Below the pieces are notes generated by a model that saw nothing but the letters and a program-made list of their open reading frames with translations, was not told the DNA's origin and searched no databases. Below are positions 1 to 7,517 of a DNA stretch of 21,446 nt, piece after piece (the first letter of the stretch is position 1; every line of letters begins with the position of its first letter). Source of the DNA: Chalciporus piperatus (taxonomy: Eukaryota; Basidiomycota; Agaricomycetes; Boletales; Boletaceae). A program made the translations under genes and the position numbers. The DNA lies in assembly GCA_038093975.1 (NCBI GenBank), contig JBBPTG010000351.1, forward strand, positions 1 to 21,446, written 5' to 3'.

Positions 1-14
1 AAATGCGTACTTAC

Positions 15-2201
15 GACCGTACACCGTCTGCGGGCTTTTGTTTTGGAAACGAGTACCGGGAACCGCGAGCCCGACCTTGTCCTTGTTCGATTGGTTGTCG
101 AAGACGACGGAAGCATCATCTTGGACGGCCTAATCGCACAATAAGAAGTAACTCAATAAGAAATTGTTTGAACTCACATTCTGCGAGGCCAAGACAATGC
201 GCTGTGAAAGAAGTTGCTTGCTCTTGTCAAACAACTCGGTCCACCAGCTCGGGCGAGAATCCAACCGTCCGACATATGGCAATACGTCGAAGGTAGCGGG
301 GAGCAGGAAACGCTTGATCTCGCACTCCCACTGACCCTTGAGATTTACCGGGCAAACGATGATATGGGGGAGATCGGGGACATTCCCGTCCGCCGTCGGG
401 AACTTGCGTGCAGCTGTGAACTGGCTCAGTACCGTTAATGAACAAATATTCGACATCGCTCACCGAAATCCCCAGGGAAGGCGCTTTTGCTCTCAAAGAC
501 CCGCCGGTAATAGGCCAGGCAACTAATGGCGCCGAGGACTTGCAACGTTTTCCCGAGCCCCACTCCGTCCATCAAAAGCACGGGCTTGCCCTCGAATGCC
601 CGTTCCAACATCCGATAAATCCCCACAAGCTGGTGCCATCGAGGCTTCAATTCTTGCCGGGTTGAGGTCGGGTCGTTGAGCCAAGCCTGGCCTTCATCAG
701 ACCAGGGGTCGACAGTCCCGTCGGGGTCAGTCCAAGCCTGAAAGAAAGGAAGCTTCTGGTCCGGTAAGCCCAATTTCCCCCACATTTCTTCCTCCGTGAA
801 TTTGGAGAGGACTTCGACACCTTCTTTCCAGTCTGGGTCGATTGGAGCATCGAGCTCGAGCTCGACCGCGGTATCATCATCTCCGGCCTCGACATCCTCA
901 ATTGAGACAAGCAACGCTTGCGTGATGGCGCGAATGTCAACCTCGCTCGCCAACCCTTTGAGCGCGTCCCGAAGTGTTTTAGGTAGCTCTGTATATACAC
1001 TTAACAAGAAAACATAAACCAAACAGTCCGCTTACTAGTCGTATTTTCGCTGCCAGGCTCTTTGCGCACGACCTTGAGCATTTCGACCATGTCGGCCATG
1101 TACTTCTCGATGACGACGCGGCGTTCCTGGTCATCGTACTTTTGGTAGAGCTTCAACAGTTTCCGCAAATCCTTCAAAAAACGTTTGATGTCGGCAGGGG
1201 ATGGTGTCGCCCCTTCCGCAGTGAGTGCTGTCATCCGCAAGCGTCAGATAGTCCACTTGACAGGGGGATGGTATTCTCACCTGCCCACAACTGAGTGATG
1301 CCTTCGAGTGAATTTTTCATGGTCGAGATGTCTCGAGTGACGGTCTTCCGGTGACGATTCCATGACATGGTGAGTAGGGTACGAACGAATTCCACGACGC
1401 CAACATGGACCAGGGTGGTGCCAGGGACGTAACTGTCCTCTCCGAACAACTTGTAAGCAACTGCCGGGACGAGGTTGTATATCTGCGCGGCGTCGGCTGA
1501 AGGCAATTTCTGGTGACAATGATCAGCGTAAGTATTGCGTAGTAACCCGCCTGTCAACTTACATCGTCCTGCCCGAGGGCTTTCAACACTCTGGCTGGGG
1601 ACTGACCGTTTTCCGCGAGGACCTCGTCGATGATACGGTTAATACCCCACTGACCCGTCCGTTTGCTGACGAAACTGGCCCATGACGTTCGACCTGCGGT
1701 ATTGTTGTCCGCCTTCTTTTTCACGATATACGCCTCCCGTTTACCCTCTGCCATTGCAAAGACCGCTGTGGCGAACGATTTCACCATGTTCGCGACGCCC
1801 GTCGTCCATTCATTCACATGGACTGAGATTCGGTTGTCGGCGGCCTCGGGCAGTGTTGACCATGGTTCGCCATTCACCCGAGTGAGCGTTTGCCAAGTCG
1901 ATGAGGACCACGGCAATCCGGGGATTTTCGCGCCGAGCAAAAGCAGCGCAGACGTGAGGGACGTGCTAGGCATGTCAAGTAATGCGACGATGTAAATTGT
2001 TGTGTGGGGGAAAGGAAAGAAGCGTTGGCGGGAGGCCTCGACAATGTCCACATTCTTATACCGAGAAAATGTGGCCTCGTTGCCCCCGCCCGCATCAGGG
2101 CGTGTTTGATGGGCCACATACACGCACCACTCGCGGAGTTGATCGTAAACTTTAAACGTTTGAGGTGTTGCTACCCAAAGGATATATGCATCCCTAATCA
2201 A
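15..2201 (-). CDS. SNF2-type DNA-dependent ATPase/helicase, partial (3' part off the left edge)
   Basis: Six minus-strand exons join in frame: about 2193/2201-1563, 1509-1281, 1227-1036, 988-464, 413-178 and 129-15. The introns are 53, 53, 47, 50 and 48 nt, and a further donor (GTAAGT) at 14-9 leads out of the window. Exon 988-464 carries a helicase entry region (PRWHQLVGIYRMLE) followed by the Walker A loop DGVGLGKT, a variant of the usual DEMGLGKT. Exon 413-178 has the motif Ia region (PHIIVCPVNLKGQWECEI). The DEAH box and C-terminal helicase lobe must lie beyond position 1. The first roughly 350 residues, with stretches such as WTTGVANMVKSFATAVFAM, match no domain I recognise; they look like the lineage-specific N-terminus of basidiomycete SNF2 proteins. 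The 5' end is unresolved: the open frame reaches 2201 without an ATG, there is a possible acceptor at 2194-2196, and the first in-frame ATG is at 1973. By family it would couple ATP hydrolysis to DNA translocation or nucleosome remodelling in the nucleus. Confidence 0.8.
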
Positions 2202-2272
2202 GGGAAAATTAGACTTCGGAACTGATCTCTAAATAAACCATACAACTGGCGTCAATCATACGAAACGGTGAA

Positions 2273-2432
2273 TTGGCCCTCTAGGACGGCCACTGTGGGG
2301 TGGACCCAGAAATTGATGTGTCGTCGACCACACAAAGCAGTTGTTGGCCGTCTTGGACGGCCACTCGGGGTGGCACATTCGAAGTCACGTGACCTGTCGT
2401 CAGCCGCCCACATTGGCCGTCCTGGACGGCCA
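2273..2432. repeat. Palindrome/CACGTG module, left cluster (three palindromes)
   Basis: Three 19-bp palindromes of the form TGGCCGTCCWGGACGGCCA lie at 2274-2292 (two changes), 2345-2363 (one change) and 2414-2432 (perfect). Between the second and third is GTCACGTGAC at 2384-2393. The CACGTG centre (2388.5) is 34.5 bp from the palindrome centre on each side (2354 and 2423). The first pair (centres 2283 and 2354) is 71 bp apart, with only a degraded GATGTG near the middle. This lies just upstream of the divergent or leftward SNF2 gene, so it could be either a promoter-associated binding array or a small repeat. No ORF is convincing here. Confidence 0.85.
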
Positions 2433-2612
2433 TCGGTAGCAACACGGTTGCACGGCTTATTGCGAGAACGTCGCTTTCGCTTTTGCTCTGTAATGCCTAT
2501 GCTGCGGTGGTCATGTTCTCGACAATATTTTCCGCAATGGCCAATCTGTTCATATGATGTATGTGGCCTACCCTAGTCATATATAGATTGTTATGCGTAT
2601 CTGTGGCACCAC
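2433..2612. other. No gene recognised; spacer between palindrome clusters
   Basis: I see no coding frame, tRNA or repeat of note here. The sequence becomes more AT-rich around 2500-2600 (for example catatgatgtatgtgg), unlike the GC-rich palindromes on either side. Confidence 0.5.
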
Positions 2613-2744
2613 TTGGCCGTCCAGGACGGCCAACTCGGAGTGCTCATCACCGTCACGTGGTGTGGCCCAGTGGCAATCTCATGGTTCTAACCCTAATCTA
2701 GGGTTTATTCAGCCCCTGCACACAGTGGCCGTCCAGGACGGCCA
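2613..2744. repeat. 130-bp direct repeat, copy 1 (palindrome, CACGTG, telomere-like inverted pair, palindrome)
   Basis: Positions 2615-2744 and 2941-3070 are the same 130 bp with about five mismatches and no gap. Order in the unit: palindrome (copy 1 is perfect over 21 bp at 2613-2633), CACGTG at 2654-2659, the inverted pair AACCCTA-ATC-TAGGGTT at 2689-2705, then a second perfect 19-bp palindrome at 2726-2744. The palindrome to CACGTG centre distance is 33.5 bp, as in the other modules of this window. Confidence 0.9.
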
Positions 2745-2940
2745 ACTACAACGAGCATACCTGGGTACAGAGCACAGACGTACAGGCATGGACTCAGGCG
2801 TACAGCGCCCAAGCTTCATCCCTCCGTTACATTTGCCGCTCTCGTCCTTCAACACTCAAGGCGTACTACATGGCTTGCTCAACCGCTTCATTTCTTCCCT
2901 CTTCTCGTGCCCGTGACACTTGAGTACAGCTGCACACCAC
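2745..2940. other. Spacer between the two 130-bp repeats; nothing recognised
   Basis: About 196 bp with no coding frame I would support. Open frames crossing it run straight through the repeats in a way that implies translated palindromes, which is a sign of chance openness in GC-rich DNA. Confidence 0.5.
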
Positions 2941-3070
2941 GGCCGTCCAAGACGGCCAACTCGCAGTGCTCATCACCGTCACGTGGTGTGGCCCAGTGGC
3001 AATCCCATGGTTCTAACCCTAATCTAGGGTTTATTCAGCCCCTGCACACGATGGCCGTCCAGGACGGCCA
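2941..3070. repeat. 130-bp direct repeat, copy 2
   Basis: Second copy of the 2615-2744 unit. It has the palindrome at 2941-2957 (core changed to CCAAG), CACGTG at 2980-2985 (33.5 bp from the palindrome centre), AACCCTA-ATC-TAGGGTT at 3015-3031 and a perfect 19-bp palindrome at 3052-3070. The few differences from copy 1 point to a fairly recent local duplication. Confidence 0.9.
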
Positions 3071-3115
3071 AGTCAGGTTGCACGCGCGGTGCCGTGGGGG
3101 GTGCCCACACCCATC

Positions 3116-3235
3116 TGGCCGTCCGCGCAGGCCAGCGTGTGTTCTACGGTGGCTATGACATGGTCCTAACCCTAGGGTAGGGTTTAGTCTAGCCCTAGGG
3201 TCGGCCAAAACCAACCCTACATAGTCTCATAACCC
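3116..3235. repeat. Degenerate palindrome followed by further telomere-like motifs
   Basis: 3116-3134 is a decayed member of the palindrome family (arms TGGCC and GGCCA kept, core changed). About 32 bp before its centre is GCCGTG, a possible relic of CACGTG, placed almost midway to the palindrome at 3052-3070. Then comes AACCCTA-GGG-TAGGGTT at 3168-3184, CCCTAGGG near 3194 and single ACCCTA motifs near 3211 and 3228. These have the TTAGGG telomere-repeat register, but as isolated or inverted units, not as an array. Confidence 0.65.
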
Positions 3236-4031
3236 TAAGAAGAAGAAACAGACACTGGGGAAAGGGAGCGAAAAAGAACCAGTGCAAGCGAGTAAATTAA
3301 CATGTACGCTCGAGGACATGACTCGGAGGTGTGGCAGCGATGGCGAACTTGAGCGGCGACGACGGCCGAAAAGTGGCGACGACTGCAGAAGGACAGTGGT
3401 GGCGTGAACAGAAGAAACGGGGGGAGTTATCTGGACTGTTACGATGCCCACATCAGCACCTCGAGTTGACTGGCACATGTCGGCAGGAATGCAAGCAACG
3501 AGGACGACTTACCAAGAAAACGATGATCGGAAGGATCGAGCGTGATAGCCAGCGATGTCGTGGTGTGCGACGAGCACGGGAACAAGCCGGCGCGATGACG
3601 GAGTCACGAGACCGGGCAGGGGCCCGCGAAGTGCTCGACGATGCTCGACGAAGGCCGATTTTTCACGAACGAGGTGCGAGCAAGTGCGAGCACGTCGAGG
3701 GACACGATGTGTCGTGCGAGACGTCCGAAAAGGCTGCTGTGAGCGACCGAAAACGTGTTCGAGATGGGGACGGAATGCACGGAGAGTGCACGGAGACGGA
3801 GGCTGGTCGACAGGGAAGTTGGTGGAGGAGGTGCGAGTGAGCGAGCGAGCGAGTCGTGTCGTCGAGCGTCGAGACCGCTAGCGAGCAAGCCTGAAGGTAA
3901 ACGCGTTCGCGTGAACGCGCCGTCGTTGCCGAGGATCGAGAGCCGGACGAGGGATGACGAGAGGGACGCGAGCCCGAGTACGAGGGATGACGAGAGGGAC
4001 GCGAGCGACTCGGGCTCGAATTGCCGGCGGC

Positions 4032-4167
4032 CCATCGTGCCCCATGACTGGATTTTCATCCAGTTTGTCATGGGGCACGATGGAAGGGGGGGAAACGAGT
4101 TCCCACCCGCGAAAACGATCGTGCCCCATGACCGACCCAGATCGTGTGGTCTGTCATGGGGCACGAT
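4032..4167. repeat. Two tandem hairpins built from the same arm sequence
   Basis: The sequence ATCGTGCCCCATGAC occurs four times in alternating orientation: forward at 4032-4048 (as a 17-bp arm), reverse at 4067-4083, forward at 4118-4132 and reverse at 4153-4167. The first pair is perfect over 17 bp, with an inner TGGA/TCCA stem around the loop TTTTCA. The second is perfect over 15 bp around a 20-bp loop. A shorter related piece (CGTGCCCCAC) occurs near 4566-4575. Confidence 0.9.
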
Positions 4168-4282
4168 GGCTTTGGCGACCGTGCGGGAGGCGACGAAAAA
4201 AAATCTTACCCGAGGGGGACTAACCGCAGTGGGGGGAGGGACAATGGGCCCGCGTCGACGCGAAGGGTCCAATATCGCGTGC

Positions 4283-4318
4283 GTACGATCGCCCTGGACC
4301 GGTCCAGGGCGAGCGTAC
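4283..4318. repeat. 36-bp near-perfect palindrome
   Basis: The centre GCCCTGGACCGGTCCAGGGC at 4291-4310 is a perfect 20-bp palindrome. Pairing continues outwards to 4283/4318 with a single mismatched pair (4288/4313). The centre contains CCTGGAC and GTCCAGG, the same core words as the dispersed palindrome family, but joined without the single central base. Confidence 0.9.
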
Positions 4319-4587
4319 ACACGCGGTGTTGCTCGCGTTCGCTCGTTGGCGGTTTTTCGGGCGCGCGAGGTCGTACGGGACGCGACGTGGCTGGAGAACG
4401 AGCGAGGGAGCTTGAGGGTCGTCCAGAGGGGCCGTTCGAGTCGTCCGACGTGCTCGAAATCGACGGCGTCGTCGCCAAACGCGCGTCGCGCCGCGTAACG
4501 TGCATTAGTCGTCGGTCGCGGCAAAGCGTGACAATCACGTGACTTACCGCGTTAAGCGCGAGTTCGTGCCCCACTGCGATCTAAAGG

Positions 4588-4690
4588 TAGACTGGTGACC
4601 AATCCGTCTATGAGGCAAGCCGTCGATAGACGGACTGGTAAAATTGGGAGTGGCGCAAGGGGGGTGAGCGGATCCGCAGGGTAACGTGAC
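4588..4690 (+). repeat. Left terminal inverted repeat (103 bp)
   Basis: Matches the reverse complement of 6230-6332 at 97 of 103 positions. Near the outer end it contains a nested inverted repeat: ACCAATCCGTCTAT at 4598-4611 and its complement with one mismatch at 4626-4639, separated by 14 bp. The inner part, including GGATCCGCAGGGTAACGTGA, is identical in both TIRs. Confidence 0.95.
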
Positions 4691-4848
4691 TGCCAGGTCT
4701 CTTTTTGGACCTTTCGTCTTGGTAAGACAGCCCGGCCCGTAGGATAACTAGTTATCTCGTCGGATAAGTCACCTTGTAAACCTCAATAACCACTCGACGT
4801 ACTTCCTTCATCCCCAAGTTACCCCTCACACAGAACATCCGAGGTATC

Positions 4849-5463
4849 ATGGACTCCGACAATGAGACTGTGGACAATACGCAATACAGTCGTGATGAAC
4901 GCCTTCGAAAATCCTTGAAAATCCTTCGAGACGGCCGCATATCGCTCCTCGACTTCGTTCTTCATGATATGTTGGGACCGCTTCTTCGCCAATCCATCTG
5001 GCAAGTTGACCAAATTGTTAGACCGCGTTTTCGGAGATAAACGAGGTCGTGCCACCTTTCTCTCCTGGATGGAACCACACGCTCTGGAGCTCGTTTCGGA
5101 CAAAATCGCGAGAGAGATGGATGAGATTAAGGGTGCGCTCGCATGGACGATCAACACCATGACTCCGGATAGCCTCTTGACATGGGACATTGATTCGTTT
5201 ATTGGTCCACTTGTCGATCGCAGTGCCCCGATCCTTGGTCGCGTCCTGAGAGCCGCGGCACAGACGAAACGTGCAAAGGAGCACAATGAGATCAAGTCTT
5301 GTATCACTGTATGAATATCTATCTCGATTACATTCCAAATACATTGATTTTCATTAAGGCGTGCAATGTTATCGTGGCCCAACTGGCTAAGGAACGATCG
5401 CAGCACGCTCTATACTTCGCGACACCCTTCACATTGTTTCTTTGGACAAATGGAGCTTCGCGT
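4849..5463 (+). pseudogene. N-terminal fragment of a DUF6589-like transposon-associated protein, frameshifted and truncated
   Basis: The reading starts at ATG 4849 (MDSDNETVDNTQYSRDE), passes RKSLKILRDGRISLLDFVLH, then shifts frame by one base around 4970-4990. It continues as KLTKLLDRVFGDKRGRATF and SWMEPHALELVSDKIAREMD to 5308. A 50-nt phase-0 intron (5309-5358) follows, then an exon reading ACNVIVAQLAKERSQHALYF and FTLFLWTNGASR. This run of blocks resembles, from memory, the N-terminal half of Agaricomycete DUF6589 proteins, often found in many copies per genome; the function is unknown. After GASR the frame enters antisense RecQ sequence and hits a stop at 5473-5475. The frameshift and the missing C-terminal half make this a pseudogene. 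The family name is tentative; the coding nature and the intron are well supported. Confidence 0.65.
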
Positions 5464-6100
5464 CGTGGGAGGTGACCATTGTACGGTCCAAGTTGCTCAG
5501 GCGAAACAATTAGATGCTGAAAAGCACCATCTCGAATACTCTTTCGAGCCCGTCAACGGCGTGAACAGCTTACACTATAGTAACTTCACATATGACTTAC
5601 CTTCCAGAGAGCTTCATCAGATGGTGTGTCCTCATTGATCGCGATTGATTTGACCCCGAACTTCTCGCTCTCGATAACCTGTATGATAACAATAGTTTCT
5701 CGGACCATTAGTACTACCTAAAATACTATCTTACCTGGGTTGTTTGGAGGCGCTTAAGCGGAGAGACCGTGATCGAAATGGAACCAGGACGAAGGAGAAT
5801 GGGTATCAACAAACACAGTGTCTTCCCACTGCCAGTGCCGGCGATAATGATGCAATCACGTCGATGTAGCATTGCCAGGGATGCCTGAAGCTGAAAAACG
5901 CGTGGAACGACCCGACCTTCAGTGAAAAGTGACACGATGAGGCACGCCCGGAGTGCTTCGAGTCTGTCTTCGTCGTTCAATGTTGCGAGGTATTCTTTGG
6001 GGAGTCGATCATTGATTAATGCCAAAGCAGATTGAACTAGCACGTCCGATGAGGCATGTCGAATCGCCTCAACGAAGGTCGCGATGACCTCGCGGTCCAT
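5464..6100 (-). pseudogene. N-terminal fragment of a RecQ-like DEAD/DEAH helicase, truncated by the element's internal deletion
   Basis: Three exons read cleanly on the minus strand: 6100-5735, 5678-5601 and 5540 to about 5464, with introns of 56 and 60 nt. The start MDREVIATFVEAIRHASSDV leads to FQLQASLAML, then Walker A AGTGSGKT (motif I), SPLKRLQTTQ (motif Ia), AINEDTPSDEALWK, and SIRDGAFQHLIVSPEQLGPY (motif Ib region) followed by NGHLPR. At that point the sequence turns into the antisense of the DUF6589-like exon, so the DEAH box and the second RecA lobe are absent. No stop or frameshift is seen in the part that remains. RecQ-like genes of this type are common passengers of Agaricomycete repeats; whether the product acts in transposition is not known from this copy. 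Confidence 0.85.
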
Positions 6101-6229
6101 CGTGTTCGGATCGTAATCTTGTGCTCGACCGTGACTTTCACTGTCCCTTAATTAATTTCGAGGACGAATGGCAAAATGATATCGGAATCGTTTTTCATTG
6201 GAAAACACGAGTTATCTTATTGGACAAAG

Positions 6230-6332
6230 GTCACGTTACCCTGCGGATCCGCTCACCCCCCTTGCGCCACTCCCAAATTTACCAGACCGTCTATCGACGG
6301 CTTGCCTCATAGACGGGCTGGTTACCAGACTA
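6230..6332 (-). repeat. Right terminal inverted repeat (103 bp)
   Basis: Partner of 4588-4690. The six differences all fall in the outer half, and the inner 48 bp are unchanged. It carries the same nested hairpin and is followed directly by the target duplication at 6333-6341. Confidence 0.95.
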
Positions 6333-6346
6333 ATCTAAAGGTTGCT

Positions 6347-6492
6347 TCGTGATTAAGTCGCTCGTTAATGGACTTACCTTCCTTTTCGAGTAGCCGCCGG
6401 TTCGGTTACATCACACTACATTCGTCGTGATTAAGTTCACTTGTTAATCACTTTACCTTCCTTTTCGAGTAACCGCCGGTTCGGTTACATCC
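6347..6492. repeat. Two-copy tandem repeat, about 78 bp per unit
   Basis: Copies begin at 6347 and 6425, each with TCGTGATTAAG. They share TACCTTCCTTTTCGAGTA and CGCCGGTTCGGTTACATC, and differ mainly over about 15 bp in the middle with one indel. The first copy starts only 5 bp after the transposon's right target duplication. No gene is associated with it. Confidence 0.85.
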
Positions 6493-7288
6493 CCACTCGT
6501 CAAACTCATCAAACTCACCTGCACTCTCAAACGGATTCGCGGTCGCCTCAATCGCGTCAAACGGCAAGTCAAGACAACACAGCCGTTGAAACGGACCATC
6601 ACACAGTACGTACCAGGCTCGAAATCGTCCGCTAACTGGTTTTTAGCATGCCTCCGTGTACGGGCACTCAAATGAGCACGCGAACGTGAACGCGCAATGC
6701 CGGTGAGTCGCTCATTCATATCGCGATCCCAATACGCGCCTCAAACCGTTACCCCCATTCACCTACTAATTTACACCCTCCCAAGCACACTCGATGACCA
6801 CTCGACGACGACAACTACGACGCGACAACGATGCGAAGACCTCCAAGAAGCGACGGGCGTCCAGGACGCCCGCACTGCGACGGTCATCCCAATCTTACCG
6901 TGAAAACGCTGGGCGCTCCCGCAACACGTTCAAGGTAAGCTAAGTAGATTAAATTGTTTCGTATTACAGTAATTCTGACGCAGATTGTGCACCGCGGCTG
7001 TCCAGGAACGCCCGCTTTGCATCAATCGATCGGAAGTCAGTTCGATTCTTTACTGACCTTGTCCCAGACTCGACAACGAGCGAGACGCGACGAAAACGAC
7101 AACGCGCGGCAACGACGACAAGGAGAACGGCACCGCGACTTGCTTTTCCTCCCAGACCCAACGAAACTCAACGGTGACCACAACGCGACCGCGCGATGAG
7201 GCCTCGCACAACGACACGACAACGCGACGAGTCACGAAACCCAACGGTAAGTTGTTTTATTCATTGTCTTGCTTCCCTCGCGCACTGC
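6493..7288. other. No supported gene; scattered GGGCGTCC palindromes
   Basis: One perfect 19-bp palindrome with GGGC/GCCC arms lies at 6854-6872 (centre 6863), and a decayed one with an inserted base at 6994-7015. From about 7070 to 7240 the plus strand is a simple-sequence-like mixture of CGAC, AACG and ACGA words, which keeps several frames open without protein-like content. No tRNA or known element end is seen. Confidence 0.55.
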
Positions 7289-7373
7289 GGGCGTCCTGGA
7301 CGCCCATGTGTGAGCGGGCTGCACGATCACGTGACCGCGGTGGTCCATCGCACGACGGGCGTCCAGGACGCCC
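7289..7373. repeat. Complete palindrome - CACGTG - palindrome module, right cluster
   Basis: Perfect 17-bp palindromes GGGCGTCCTGGACGCCC (7289-7305, centre 7297) and GGGCGTCCAGGACGCCC (7357-7373, centre 7365) flank TCACGTGA (7327-7334, centre 7330.5). The centre distances are 33.5 and 34.5 bp. This is the cleanest copy of the module in the window. A second CACGTG abuts the right palindrome at 7373-7378. Confidence 0.9.
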
Positions 7374-7517
7374 ACGTGCGTGCTCGTTAATGCAGTTAGT
7401 TAGTGGTATAATATAGATACTAGCTACACTTGTAATAAATTGATTTACTGTGTACGACTGGTACACGCGTGGGCGTCCTGGACGACCGTCGTGCAACGAG
7501 GGACCGCGGTCACGTGA
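7327..7517. repeat. 50-bp inverted repeat enclosing a 91-bp AT-rich spacer
   Basis: 7327-7376 reads TCACGTGACCGCGGT, a 9-bp variable part, then a 26-bp block ending GTCCAGGACGCCCACG. The reverse complement of 7468-7517 is the same, with the 9 bp changed and one other mismatch. So two half-modules stand head to head around an AT-rich spacer (7377-7467). They may be an amplified unit or the ends of a small non-autonomous element; no target duplication was identified. Confidence 0.75.

Larger units (their letters stand above)
3236..4578. other. GC-rich repeat-bearing stretch with no supported gene
   Basis: Long open frames exist on both strands here (minus 3604-4524, plus 3755-4498), but they overlap each other. 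They encode Arg/Ser/Glu-rich low-complexity peptides and run through hairpin repeats, so I do not call genes. The plus strand is rich in GA/CGAG, including a GAGCGAGCGAGCGAG run near 3837. A short direct repeat (CGAGGGATGACGAGAGGGAC plus six bases) lies at 3948-3973 and 3981-4006. A lone TCACGTGA is at 4535-4542. Confidence 0.6.
4579..6341. mobile_element. TIR DNA transposon, internally deleted, with 9-bp target site duplication
   Basis: The element proper is 4588-6332 (1,745 bp). Its ends are 103-bp terminal inverted repeats (4588-4690 and 6230-6332) that align without gaps and with six mismatches. Both are bounded by the same 9-mer ATCTAAAGG (4579-4587 and 6333-6341), the expected target site duplication. 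The termini read TAGWCTGGT. Inside, a plus-strand gene fragment starts 159 bp from the left TIR and a minus-strand RecQ-like fragment starts 130 bp from the right TIR; they meet near 5461-5466. Both lack their C-terminal halves, so the copy cannot be autonomous. A 9-bp duplication is typical of Mutator-like elements (KDZ/Zisupton elements usually give 8 bp), but I see no transposase core, so the superfamily stays open. Confidence 0.92.

Noticed and set aside
2273..3134. CRISPR-like array of palindromic repeats
   Set aside because: Spacing is irregular between modules, the repeats are short dyads, and the host is clearly eukaryotic.
3160..3235. Interstitial telomere array
   Set aside because: The TTAGGG-like units are single or in inverted pairs, never a direct run of more than one full unit.
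3604..4524. 306-codon open frame on the minus strand, overlapping a 247-codon plus frame (3755-4498)
   Set aside because: Both are Arg/Ser/Pro-rich, overlap each other on opposite strands, pass through perfect hairpin repeats, and have no recognisable domain. They are best explained by few stop codons in GC-rich DNA.
5458..5638. Plus-strand frame following the DUF6589-like exon
   Set aside because: It is the antisense of RecQ exons 2-3 and an intron; the minus-strand reading gives HLIVSPEQLG.
4588..6332. Assignment of the element to Mutator or KDZ superfamily
   Set aside because: The 9-bp duplication fits Mutator-like elements, but no transposase domain is present, so the class cannot be fixed.
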